From Ricinus communis (taxonomy: Eukaryota > Streptophyta > Magnoliopsida > Malpighiales > Euphorbiaceae), in NCBI RefSeq assembly GCF_019578655.1, contig NC_063263.1, forward strand, positions 19,467,001-19,531,000: a DNA stretch of 64,000 bases, written 5' to 3'. Under the pieces are notes generated by a model that did no database searches, was not told the origin of the DNA, and saw nothing but the letters and a program-made list of their open reading frames with translations. Positions 49,005-61,106 of the stretch are shown here, piece after piece. The position numbers were made by a program, and so were the translations under genes. The number at the start of each line of letters is the position of its first letter. Within the stretch, counting starts at the first letter, position 1.

Positions 49005-49430
49005 AATGAATATTATAACACGGTATTATATGAGTATTAAATGTATACATAATAAATATTAAAAATAAAAGAATAAATAATAAACATTATAATGACATTA
49101 CATGAATATTAAATGTACACGTATTGGATATTACAACTACAATTGTGAGTGCTATAATGATATTACATGATTGTTGTTAAAGAAAAAAGTAATGAGCATT
49201 GTAACCACATTATATGAAATCAAATGCATATGTAATAGACATTATAACTATAAGTGATGAACATTACAATAAAATTACATTAACTTAAATGTACACTAAT
49301 GAATATTACAATTACAAGTAATAAATATTACAACAATATTAGATGAACATTAAACATACACGTACATAAACGTTACATCTACAAGTGATGAATATAAAAT
49401 CATAATAAAATATGCTAATTAATAATGAAT
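49005..49430. repeat. Degenerate tandem repeats of about 65 bp
   Basis: A block of the form (A)GTAATGAATATTA...ACATTA...ATGAA...AAATGTACA...ATTACAACTACA recurs about six times with 60-75% similarity. AT-rich, non-coding. Confidence 0.6.
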
Positions 49431-49549
49431 AAAATAATTTATATATAAATCTTAAAAAATATAATAATTAATTATTGCATCACATTATATGTATATTAAA
49501 TTTACATATGAAAAATATGAAAAATACACAGATGAACATTAATTTTAAA

Positions 49550-50035
49550 AGAAATCATCATAGATCTACTTAACTTTAATTTATTTTTTATTTACTAATT
49601 TTTTAAGTACCTAATAATTTTAAGAAATAAAATAATTATTTAATTTAGTCTAACTGAATTAATTTTAAGTAATTCAAACTAATCTAGACATTGCTTTAAC
49701 TTATTTTGATTTCTTTTAACCTATCTTAAAAGGAACCATTCTAGATCTAATTAACTTTAATTTATTTCATATTTACTAATTTTTGATTATCTAGTAATTT
49801 CAAGAAATAAAATAATTAGTTATAGTCTAACTCGATTAATTTTAAGTAATTTAAACTAATCTAGTCATTTTTTAGCCTATTTTAAAAGAAACCATTCTAG
49901 ATTTACTTAATTTTAATTTCTTTTATGTTTACTAAATTTTTTAATTATCTAATAATTTTAAGAAATAAAAAAGTAAATAATGTACTCTAAGTGGATTAAT
50001 TTTAAATAATTTAAATTATTTTAGAAATTTTATAT
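49550..50035. repeat. Three tandem units of about 145-185 bp
   Basis: Each unit begins GAAACCATTCTAGATCTA or a close variant (starts near 49,550, 49,731 and 49,889) and contains TAATTTTAAGAAATAAAATAAT and TTAATTTTAAGTAATT in the same order. Non-coding. Confidence 0.75.
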
Positions 50036-50764
50036 TTTAATTATTGTTCAATTAACAAAATTAAAACATAAATAAATAAATAAATGACTTACCAAAACAA
50101 AAAAGAATAAAAAAATCCAAAACCAAATAAAAGAAAAAAAACAATAATTTTAGGCCAAAAAGACAAGTCACGGTAATGTCAGCAAATTTATATCAGAGGT
50201 ATAAATTAAATGCAAGAGGTATTTGGTCCCTAAAACCATGGTTCGGGTCCATTATATGATTTATCATGTAATAAAATAATAAAAAAAGTAAACGTGAACA
50301 TATTAACACGAAAATCGAAAATTAATTAATAGATTTTATTTGAAAAAATTATTTAAAAAAGTTAATAAAAAGATTACATTTTTTTTCTTTCTGCAAGACT
50401 TATTTAATTGATTTTTATTGAATTCAAATAGTTTCATTTTAACCAGTAAATATTTTTTAAATATATTTTTAAAAAGAATAACAATAGTTATAACAAATAG
50501 CTTTATAATTAAGTGGTTGGAAAAAATATTTGATAGAAATCAAATATCAATTGAAGAAAAGTAGAATAGAGAATTGAATAATCTTGAATATAATAACGAA
50601 GAGAGAATAAGAAATTCAATTGTTAGTGATTGGTATTCTTGAGAGGAAAAAAAATATTATATTTAGGTGTTTAGAGTTTAAAAATAGTGTTTTAACTTAA
50701 AAATGACTTAATTTTTGCACATGTGTCGATTACCTTTATTTTTCTAATAAAAATATTTAATCTT

Positions 50765-50998
50765 GAGTCAAAATTGGCCAAGGAAGTGGTGGAGTCGCGC
50801 CTTCGCGTGCATTTTCTACCTATATCGTGGCCCAATCGGCAGCTCATGGCTCCCTGTCCCGCGACCTTGCTGCTTGCCCGTGTCTCGCGGATGGCGTTGT
50901 CCTCTTGTCCCTTCTCGTGGGAACTTCCACGCCTCGCTTGGTTGAGTCGAGTGGCTCGCAACCTCTCAAGGAAGCTCCTCGCTCGTGCCCACTGTTTT
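50765..50998. other. Isolated GC-rich, CpG-rich block
   Basis: About 230 bp with many CG dinucleotides (GTCGCGCCTTCGCG, GCGACC, GTCTCGCGG) inside very AT-rich DNA. Short ORFs on both strands are compositional. It may be the GC-rich part of an LTR or another transposon fragment; not identified. Confidence 0.5.
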
Positions 50999-51628
50999 TT
51001 TAATACTTGTAATTAACTTTTATACACTCTAAGAGCAAATAATTAATGAAAACATGAATTTGAACTAAAATTAAAAATTTTAAATACTTAAATAACTAAA
51101 ATTGATAATTTAGACTAAGAATTAGACTTAATTAATGATTTAAATAAAATAAAAATTTAAAACTAAAAGTAACTAATACTAACTAAACAAAACTTAACTA
51201 ATTCCTAATCTTACAAGAAAATTAGACATGCCTAAAGTCTAATAACTCACAATTACTATTTCTTAATAATGAATATTCAACACATTAAGTGCACAATATT
51301 CATATAATAATATAAATTAATTAAAATGAAAGTATATTATTAAAATAAATTGACATGTTATCACATGGAGAAATATTGCCTTTTGAGAATCAAAAAAGGT
51401 ATAAATGCTCGGTGTTTCTTCATAGGTCTACAAAGTAAACATAAAACACTAAAAAATAAAAGAAAATAAAAAAACTTAAATGCATAAAAATAGAATACAA
51501 TTGCTAAATTTGTTGTCTATAGCTAGATATTCCTAATTATGCTCATGGTGGACGTTCATCCACGTACTCCACCTCTTGGTCATAAGCCATTCCTTTCAAG
51601 TATGGCTTCATACTTTTAATGCGGACTT

Positions 51629-52200
51629 CTAAAGTATCACGAAAGCTCTTGTTATTAAGAATGAAATATCATCATATAATTGTTCATAAACAAGAGAATC
51701 TAAATAATTATATAAAGACTTATCAATAGTAGATTTAGGAGATAAAGTTAGAGAATCGAAAAATTTAAATTCCACAGTTTCTTCTAAAACTGTCATGGTA
51801 AGTTTTTCATTATGCACATCAATCACAGTTCTAGTAGTTGCCATGAAAGGAATACCAAAGAGTATAGTTTGCTTTTTATTCCTTGTTGATGTGTCTTCCA
51901 TATCAAGTACTACAAAATCAACAGGAATTAATTAACTTACCTACTTGTACTAGCAAGTCTTCCACTATACCTCTAGGATATTTTATTGATTTATCAGCAA
52001 ATTGTAGAGACATGGTGGTTTTGGGTTCAACTCTCCCAAGCCAAGTTGTTTATAAATCGAATAAGGCATCAAGTTGATGCTTGCTCACAAATCTAACATA
52101 TGACTTTTGTAATCTGTTTGTCACCCATTGTAATATCAATGGTGTAGCTACCATGATCCTTCATCTTAAGGGGCAATTGGTGTTGAAGAGCACTTGCCAC
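51629..52200 (-). pseudogene. Gypsy retrotransposon aspartic protease remnant
   Basis: Minus-strand pieces in slightly different frames read QLPLKMKDHGSYTIDI, then ADKSIKYPRGIVEDLLVQVG, then ILFGIPFMATTRTVIDV followed by LTMTVLEETVEFKFF. This order is characteristic of the protease region of Athila-like gypsy polyproteins. The active-site DLGAS box is destroyed (a stop plus ICEQAS). Confidence 0.8.
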
Positions 52201-52323
52201 TTGTACTTTTTCATTGTTCACATATCACTTTTTATTAGAGTTCAACTCTTTAAATAATTTTGCATACAATGACTTATTCCTGATAACATTGACTTTACAG
52301 AGCATCTCAATATTTTTAAAATA

Positions 52324-52858
52324 TTATTTGCTCTCCTTAAGTCGGTTAGGAAAATGAATAGGTGGTCTATAAGCTATCTTATGAAATTCAGGTTCAGAAA
52401 ATGCTTGCTTTTCTTTTTTCTTCAGCCTAAAATTAGGCTCTACTGTTTCTTCTTTTTGCATGCTCTCCTCATTGATTTGTATTTCTATTAATTCATCATC
52501 TTTATGTGTACCTAAATAAGAAGAAGAACTCCCTTCAGTTTCCATATCAATTTTATTATTAACAACCTCATCTTTTCTAATAATAGTAATAGAATTGGCT
52601 TGTTTAAGTTGACTTGGTATTTCTCTTTCTTGAGCTCTTGAACAACTTCAACAATTTTTCCAGTTTGAACTTCTAAACATTCCATTGAAGCCTCAATGAA
52701 ATATATCTTTTTCTCATTCCTCTCCATCTTATCATGAAAAGTCACCATAAATGATTAAAGTGTTTCTTTTAAATTTGGCTTTCTTTGCTCATTAGATTAA
52801 AAAGTTATTCTTGATCTTGAAAGAAAAAATTAGAGTTTCTTTGAAATTGAGAATATTG
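52324..52858 (-). pseudogene. Gypsy gag/protease linker remnant
   Basis: Minus strand, two overlapping open pieces (52,748-52,512 and 52,545-52,324). The later one has EFHKIAYRPPIHFPNRLK, similar to the YKPPIPFPQRL box that precedes the protease in Athila-like elements. It abuts the left target-site duplication of solo LTR B. Confidence 0.65.
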
Positions 52859-52863
52859 GTCTT

Positions 52864-55597
52864 TGTAACACCCCGAATTTTTATATATTTAATAAATGAG
52901 TTATTTTCTATACCCAATTAGTTTGAAATTTTAAGAAATTATACAAGTAAATTATTTGAAAAATGATTATATTTTGGTTATTCAAAATTTTTCCAAATGC
53001 ATATTTATATAAGTAAAATTATATATTGAAAAATTTTGGAAGAAATTATAAAGGATGTTTTTATAAAAGAATTTTGGGAAAATTGGTATTATAATTGATT
53101 AGTAGTATTAAATTTTAAGTTGGAAATTGATTATTTAATTTAATTGTGTGTTAGGACTAAATTGAAAATTTATTTTGGTATAAGGATTGAAAGTATAATG
53201 TTATTTTTTATGGGGCTTTAATGGAAATTTGTGAGCTTTGTATTTTTGTAAAGAAATATGTCGGTCAGGGGTATTTTTATAATTGTGTATTTTCAATAAT
53301 TCGGTTTTGGCCCAAATTAAATAGTTAAGGGCTTAATTGAAAGGCTAAAAAGAAGTTTGGGGGTCAAATTGGAATTCTGCGGGATGAAATTGTAAGTAAT
53401 TAAGAAAATTGAGGGACCAAATTACAATAAGGAAAAGTTCGGGGGCCTAATGTCGATATTGAAAGGAATGGAAGTCGGGGAAGAAGAAGGGAGGAAGAGA
53501 GATGTCGGGGGAGAGAGAGGAGCGCGCGGAGGAAGGAGGCCGGGTCGTCTGTCCGGCGATGAGGAGGAAGATGGTCAAGCTTCGGCGTGATCTTGGTGCC
53601 GATCGACTCCTCTCGTACCTCGGCTTTGTTTTGGCCGGTGGTGTCGGTGGCCGGAAACGGAAGATCCGGTGGAGAGAGAAAATGGTGGCGTTTTGGGTTT
53701 TTCCGGCGAGATCCGGCGGAGGATGGACGATCGGAGGAGTGTATCCCGACTCTCCTCAGCTCAAGCTTCGCGATGGCACTGGTTTCGTGGCGATCGGACT
53801 GCGTTTGCGAATCGACGGTCAAGATCGTCCGCAAATCTCTCCGGATGATCGGGTGTCAGATCGGAAAATCGGAAGTGGGGATCGTCGTCAGCGCGTCGTT
53901 GTGAGTCCGATGGTGTGTCCAGATCGTTGATCGAACTCCGGCGGCCGGAGGCGAGTCGACCGAGCGTCTCGGTAATTTTCTCTGGCCGTTGATCTTAGAA
54001 ATCCTTGATTTTAAATTTGTGTCTATTGGATTATATTGAGTACTTGATGATTTTTGTGAGTCAAAAATAATTGTCTGTCAGTTGCCTGCCTTGTGTTTTG
54101 TGCTGTGTGGCGGAGTCGGGAGATAGTGAAGTTTGGGGACCCGACTCCCGTTGTTTAAATTGTTGGATATTGGAAGTGTTCTTCTGGCAGGTCCTGGACC
54201 CGTTTTTACGGGGGGTAATGTTCGTGTTGTAGAGGAGGTTCTGCCGGATTTTCGGTAGAATTCTCCCCGAGTCGAGATTCTTAGACAGTCGGAGTCTAGA
54301 CCTAAGATTAAAGATCGATTGTTTCAGCGTTTTGATAAATTGTTTTCCGTGACTAGATTGTCCGTTTGTTCGGCTCGCTCCAACTGAGGCACCGGAGCAG
54401 AGCTAGGAGGTCGCCTAATTCTGTGAGTTAAAGTCATATATCGCTTACGCACGTGTCATGCATAAAATTTGATTTGCTACTGTGAATATTTATTTGCAAT
54501 TTCAATTTTTCATTTAATTATTATTATTATTATTTGCATGATGCTTTTAATTACTATTTAAATATGTTTTTCCTTTATTACCAATTTTAATATTGCATGA
54601 TGACTCAGGATGGGACGGCAGTAGAACATAGGAGTTGGATGAGTGTTCCAATATAATATGAGAGAGATAGGAAAAGGGTAAAGAGGTAAAAATTTTGAGA
54701 AAGAAAGATTAGGACTGCCTGGTCGAGCATCGCCTCCGGGCTTAGTAGAGTGTGGTTGCTTGAGTAAAGGTCCCCGGTCGAGCATTGCCTCTGGCGCCGG
54801 CTTATTTGGAAATTTAAGTGACTAGACTGGAGGTAAGGTCCCTGGTCGAGCTATGCTCTCTTATTGGATAAGAGAGCCCGAAAGGCTAAGGCCGAGAGTT
54901 AAGTGACCTGGAGGTAAGGTCCCCGGTCCAGCTTTGCTCTCTGGCTATTGGAATGAGAGGTTTGAGATGTTAGAGTTGAGGTTAGTTGAGACATAAGTGT
55001 TGAAATAATCGAGATTTTAGAGTTGGGATTAGAGTTCTACTGAAGTACTCCGTCCCGTTGCATGTGGAATAAATTTTGTTTAAGCATGGCATGACACATA
55101 TGTTTTAACATGACACGTATGGTTCGCGTGATTTATTAATTATTTTAAAATTTAATAAGGTGACATTGAGATATTTGAAACTGTTATAGATATATGATTT
55201 TAACTCACTCTCGAGACTGACAGTCTCATTTTTACTGTTTTTCAGATTCGTGACTGTTAGTTCTCCTGCGACTCTTATTCAGTAACCCGACTCCTTCATC
55301 ATCGGGTGATGTATTTGATTTGGTATGTTAAGTTGTAAAATCTTAGATTCTCCGCAGTAATAATAGTAGATGTATCAGTTGTAAATTTTCTGTAGTTTCC
55401 GGTCTCGCCTAATTGTTCCGGCAGACCGATTAAATTATGTAAAATGTAGCATTTAAGATAATTTGTGGCTTTAATAATATTAATTTGAGATGAGATTTGT
55501 TTAAATCAGTGAGTGTCAGGCTTACTACGGGTTTCGGTGGCCTTAAGCCTACCCATTCCCTAGTGCCGGTCACGGGCCCACGGGTGGGGTCGTGACA
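52864..55597 (+). mobile_element. Solo LTR B (same family as A, about 2.73 kb), nested in gypsy gag
   Basis: Begins TGTAACACCCCG and ends GGTCGTGACA, with a perfect 5-bp duplication GTCTT at 52,859-52,863 and 55,598-55,602. Collinear with solo LTR A throughout, including the GC-rich block (53,480-53,970), the conserved box CGGCTCGCTCCAAC...GGCACCGGAGCAGAGC and four CCTGGTCGAGC-type repeats at about 54,718-54,945. Both sides continue into the same gypsy gag region on the minus strand. Confidence 0.9.
54718..54945 (+). repeat. Four imperfect repeats inside solo LTR B
   Basis: CCTGGTCGAGC or CCCCGGTCGAGC cores at about 54,718, 54,771, 54,841 and 54,921, in the same position as the five-copy array in solo LTR A. 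Confidence 0.8.
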
Positions 55598-55602
55598 GTC
55601 TT

Positions 55603-56613
55603 GGTAATGAGGTTGATTTGGATTCCTCAATAAATATGGTGGGTTTTGGTCATTGTATCTCCAAAAAAAATTTGGACGATTTCTACAACCTGGGTTCTAT
55701 GTGTTGGAATAAGGATCATTCATAGGCTGTCTAGGTTGATAAGAATTCATTAAATTCTCTTGGTCATACATACTTCCTCTATAATTATCAAAAGATAAAC
55801 AAATTTAAGCACCATGACCATAAATACTACATACCTCATTGTTTGGTACGTTTTTAGTTGAAGCAAGCATTTTAACCTGCTTAGTCAATTCAGCTAATTA
55901 CATGACCATCTCACTGCTAGCCACTACTCCACTCACTCCTAATCTTTTTATCCTCTCACTCTTTTGTTGAGAATTGGCTCCTAATATCTCAAAGATATCA
56001 TAAACCTCATCAGCTATTCTTTCTAATATAGCACCTCTAGCTGCATTATCAACCATATATTGATGTTGCTGTGTTAATCCATTATAAAATGATTGGTTAG
56101 TTATTGAAATTGGATATCTATGGTGTGAACATTGCAATAGGAGTGATTTGAAGCGATCCCATGTTTCATGAAAGAATTCAGTATCCTTTTGATAAAAATT
56201 AGAAATTTCAGCTCTTAATTCTTTGATCTTTTGATGTGGGTAAAGCCTACTCATAAACTTTTGATAAATTTCATCCTAAGTTCTCAAAGAATTAGGAGGC
56301 AAGGTCATTAACCAAGACTTTACTCTTTCTTTCAATGACTAAGAGAAACACCTCATTATTAATTGATCTTCATTTAATCCAGATAATGAGAAAGTATAAA
56401 CTATAACATAAAACTCTCTAATGAATGTTAATGCATCTTACTATGCATACCATAAAATAAAGGAAGCATATTAAAATGTATGTTCTTCAGTTCATAATTT
56501 CTAGATGTATCACCTAGAACTATACATGAAGTAGCATTACCAATTATAGGCCGTGCATAATCTTTTATGGTCATTTGCCTTTCAGCTGCTACTTCTCTTG
56601 GTGGGTTTTCCAT
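55603..56613 (-). pseudogene. Gypsy retrotransposon gag remnant
   Basis: Minus strand. The N-terminal part has MTIKDYARPIIGN followed by YELKNIHFNMLPLFYGM, and 56,254-55,898 has EISNFYQKDTEFFHETWDRF, SFYNGLTQQHQYMVDNAARG and a short coiled region: the standard gag core of Athila/Tat elements. Frames are broken between pieces. Confidence 0.8.
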
Positions 56614-56825
56614 GATTTCAACTTCTTCTTTTAATTCCTCTTCAATCTTTTGAGTTGATGAAAATCACTTGATTTACTTTTTCTTCTTTGCATATAAAAT
56701 AAAAGAAAATTTAAGATTTAAGAACTTAAAAATAAAATTTAAAAATAAAACACAAAACACAAAACAAACAAACAAACACAATATATTTTTGACAATTAAT
56801 CAATATAATGAAATTTGGACATAGT

Positions 56826-56844
56826 TCCCTCGCAATTAGCGCAA
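56826..56844 (-). other. Degenerate primer-binding site (tRNA-Asp type)
   Basis: Minus strand TTGCGCTAATTGCGAGGGA resembles TGGCGCCGTTGCCGGGGA, the tRNA-Asp primer site common in Athila-like elements. It lies just outside gag and next to a TGATG LTR-like edge at 56,850. Confidence 0.6.
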
Positions 56845-56849
56845 AAACT

Positions 56850-59800
56850 TGATGTATCTAAGTTAGTACTCGCAAATGCAAGAACCATTCTTATAGTAAA
56901 GCGGTAAACTCACATTGAGGTCGATATCTCAAGAAACTATGAGACCACTTATTATATAGACTAATTATCAACACAAAATAATAAAAGTAAATTTAACCAC
57001 TAAACTAATATTTAAGAGAATAATATTATAAAGTTATGTAACCAAATAATAAACAAATATGTAATTCATGCTTATGATTTAAACTATATGCTAAAGACAG
57101 TATTTAGCCTAGCCATTTACTTATTAATCTCTTTGTTTTACTTTAAGCCAAGATTTAATGAATGAAATGTTGATGTGCCTTTTCTTTTAGCCACTCAAAC
57201 TAATGATGTAACTAAAGTTTCTTTTACCAACATAAATTAAAGCAAAATAGGTATTTAAATGAGCTATTTTTGGATGATATGAATATTGCTGTAAATTCTA
57301 TTTTGAATGAGATACCATTTAAGCAGACAAATATGATCATTTTATTGGCCAAAGTTTCCTAAGCGAAGAAAAAATTTCATATTCTACAAAAATTATACAA
57401 ATACCTATAGATTTTCAATTCGAAAAGAAAGATTCATAAACAAAAATGAAAAAGAAGGGAGATGTGATTTATTATGCCATCGTCAAGAAATATATCCGCT
57501 GAAAACTATTGGTATGTGGTGTTTTGGTCATTATATTAATAAATGCCTAGAAAGGAGAATAGTATTGCTAAATATTGTTAAGAAAAAATTGACTTCAAAA
57601 AATAAATAAATATATATATATGATAATTTGTTTTGAATGAGAAATACATGTAATGTGCCATGTATTATTTGCGCATGACATAATATATAGCAAGGTTAGA
57701 TGTAGGATTGGTAGCGATATTTTTATTCTCATTTTTTTTTAATTCCTATTTCGTGTGAGCATTAAGAAAATATTATATTAAATTTTAAAAAATTAATATA
57801 AATTTATGTAAATAATCAAATATAAATTTAAACTTTGCGAATAACTTTCTAAAAACTTGTCTTGTTTCATTAGAAGTTGAATCATTAATTAAACGAGTTT
57901 TATCAAAAATATATTAAAAATTAAATGAAGTGAGAGAATAAAAAATATATATCAATTAAATTTGCAGGATAAGCCAAAATGTATATTAATCTTTATAAAA
58001 TCAAAAGAATAGTAAATGACATTATTATTCTTCATAATATATGCCTAAAATAATTAAAAAGGGTCTCTCCATCAAAATTATCCTTTATATTATTAGCATT
58101 AACGAATAAAACCAAGATAATTTAATGATAAAGATAGTATTAAATTAGTATAGTTTGTTTAATAAGATATTGAATAAGGGTTATCCAGCGGCCTTAGAGC
58201 ACTTGTTAACGGGACCCATATAATAAAATTTATCTCACAGCATTGGTCCATGAGAATTCAATTTGAAGAAAGAGTAATTATGTTAACAAATCAAATTCTG
58301 ATAGCAATTTTTACTTCTAACTCTTAATAGCTTTTCAAGTATCAGAATAAAAAGTAAATGAAGTTATATTAACCAATCAAAAAAGTCCTAATTACTGTAT
58401 ATGTAGATTTCACTTCAGGATTTAGCCACCTTGCCACTTGATGAGCAAGTTGGGTCAAGTTTGAGAACAGAGATTGATTTACAATATGTCACTCCTCCTC
58501 CATATCAGTGCACTGCAACCACATGCCCACTGTCACTGAATTATGAAACACTAAGCCCATAGAATTGCTTCACACATAAATACGCTTGTCAGCTTTCCGG
58601 TGGCTCAAATAAGATTTTTCTTTTTATTATTATTATTTTTATATCATTTTAGCTCAATATTTTTTTTTTAAATTCATTTTGGCTCTTTTTTTTTTTTTTT
58701 TTGTTATGTGCGTGATTACCGCTACTGACAGTCAGTATGTGAATAGACTATTTAAATCTTTTTTCATAATTTAAAATATTAAATAAAAAAGAATTTTTCT
58801 TTTTTATCATCTAATGATTTTTTTTTTAAATAAAACTCTAACAGTGATAAAACTTTTATCACTGTCAATTGTCGTTAAAATTAAAAATAAATATATAAAA
58901 ATATTTCGTGATTTTATTATTTTATAATTTTTTATATATAATTTTTTTAAATATAAAAAATTAACAAAAATATGAAATTACAAATCGTAGCAAAAAAATA
59001 TTTTATCGTCAAAAAATCACGTTTTATAAAACTTTAGTATTTTTATTCTAAACAGCTATCATTATCATATTTCTCATGTTTGATAATATAAATTTAGAGC
59101 TTAATAACTTAAAATGTTATTTTCTAACCGTTAAATTGATATTATCAAATAATTACTTTTTAAATCATAATTTAACGGTCAAATATTAAAATTATTAGTT
59201 TTTAAACTCTAAATTCGTGAAATTAAATATGTACGATATGATAATGATATCCAATTAATATAAATATGGCTGAATTTTAATAAATCGAAACTTTTTAATG
59301 ATTTTTTTTATCACAGTTTATAACTATATGTCTTTTTTATCTGAAAAAAATATATATTAAAAATTATAAAATAATAAAACCACTTGATACTTTATCCTTA
59401 AAATTATCGTCACCATCAATAGCACTACCGCCTCTCTTAACTACTACACCACCGTTTCAGTCATTAACATTATCAACATCTCCTCTAACAAAAACCAAAT
59501 GTTAATTTTATAACTCAATTAATTTCATCAATAACCCACATCAATTGCACGAAGAAAAAAAATACCCACTGGATATCAATCGCATAATCCAGTTAAATTC
59601 ATCAATAACCTATAATTTCACAGAGATAAGATACCCGTCAAAAGGCAGTAATATTAGTCAGAATGGAAATTAGTGGGCAAAAAACATATGAGCAAGAGAG
59701 GGTGAGGTTGTTAATGCTCTCAAATCATCCAATGGAGAACCTGCAAAAGCAACATCAATAACAACTAATCGCGACAGCAATCGATGTTGTTGCCATCATC

Positions 59801-60500
59801 CCCATTGTCACTTAATACTGCTTCAACTGTCATCATCGCCCACTGTCACCGCCTCAGCCATCGTTGCCCACTGTTGCTACCTTAGCCATCGTTGCCCACT
59901 GTCGTCTCCACAAACATCCTTTTCTACCTCACCGTTGCCCACTACTATTGGTTTACTTCTCTCTTTTTGGTTTGTTTCGGTGGGTTGGGTAGAATTTATT
60001 TATTCAAATTTGATTTGAATTTGTTAAGTTAAAGATTTGAGTGGGTAGGATATTTACTGGAAAAATAATAAAAATAGTGGTATTTTTATTTTCTTTTCTT
60101 TAACTATTTTTTGTTAATAATTTCAAAATAAAAACATGTTTATTAATAAATATTTGTCCAAAAAAAAGGATTAAAATAAGCCAAAAAATGTGTTTAAGTA
60201 TTAGATTAAAAATAATCTAAAAAGGTCAAAAAAATTTATTTGGCCACATGCTTAAAGTTTAAGGGCTATTTAAACCTTATTTTAAAGGTAAAACAAAAAA
60301 CAAATTTACTTAGATTTCTTGGTATCCGACTTATAAACCAAATCATTAGATTATTAATATATATTTATTAATTTTAAATAATAAAATATGCGTCAATCAT
60401 TTAATATTAAATATAAAATATTTATATTTTTTTTATTACAGTGTATATACTAAAATCAAAGTAAAAACTTTTCAGGATAAAAACCAATATTTAGATGAAT
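56850..60500. other. Intergenic; begins with a probable LTR of the gypsy remnant
   Basis: The first few hundred bases should be the 5' LTR of the minus-strand gypsy element, but I could not find its outer end or the matching 3' LTR. The rest is AT-rich without supported genes. At about 59,840-59,935 short imperfect repeats of CCATCGTTGCCCACTGT occur. Confidence 0.4.
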
Positions 60501-60504
60501 TTAA

Positions 60505-60791
60505 GGTACCGTTTGTTCCATGTTAAAAAACCTTTTTCTTAAAATCATTTCCTATACTTGGCTGTAACACAGAAAATCATTAGAGAGAGTTGGAGATAAA
60601 AATAAAGGTACGGAAAAGGAGTAGTGTGAGCCAAAAAAAAATGATTTTTCTTTTTTAAAACGAAAAGTCTTTTTTTTTTTTTCACTAAAAAAAGATTTTC
60701 TTTTGACTTATTTGCTTAAGCATTTCAAACACATAAAAACTTACAAAATATTTTCTTCACAGAAATTTTCCGTGAAATAAACAGAGCCTAA
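60505..60791. mobile_element. hAT-like MITE (degenerate)
   Basis: The left end AAGGTACCGTTTGTTCCATG and the right end read in reverse, TAGGCTCTGTTTATTTCACG, are imperfect inverted repeats of the plant hAT type. About 287 bp and non-coding. Target duplication not clear. Confidence 0.45.
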
Positions 60792-61106
60792 AGATGATAA
60801 ATATTTTCTTGACAGATATATAAATGATACTATTTAGTTGTTATATTAATCTATGAATCAGAAATAAATGGAATTTGCTTATGAAGAAACATAGGGTAAT
60901 AAAATGAGCCATCCCAGTGCACGAACATGGTGTCTCCCAAATGACAATATATTGGAAATAAGAATAATAATCCCACCACCCCACATGACCCACTTGCATG
61001 TGATCTTCAGATTCAATGAACTGCCTCTAATTATACAAACCTCACATGCTAAATTACTTCAATTTTGATCCCACCACTACCACCCATTCCTCTGACACTA
61101 AATTAG

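Larger units (their letters stand above)
51545..56849 (-). mobile_element. Decayed gypsy (Athila/Tat-like) retrotransposon remnant, minus strand, split by solo LTR B
   Basis: Read on the minus strand: degenerate tRNA-Asp-type primer site at 56,826-56,844, gag from about 56,613 to 55,603, interruption by solo LTR B, gag/linker at 52,858-52,324, protease at about 52,200-51,629, then a short segment resembling the integrase C-terminus (IKSMKPYLKG) to about 51,545. RT, RNase H and the integrase core are missing although the flanks are present, so pol has an internal deletion. Many stops and frameshifts. LTR borders were not found except a probable LTR edge (TGATG) at 56,850. Confidence 0.75.

Noticed and set aside
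50692..51016. Coding genes on either strand over the GC-rich block
   Set aside because: ORFs occur on both strands at once, as expected from composition, and show no family motif.
45273..55597. The two LTRs as the ends of one retrotransposon
   Set aside because: Each has its own different, perfect 5-bp duplication (CACCA and GTCTT), and the DNA between them includes unrelated repeats and a minus-strand element that continues past LTR B.
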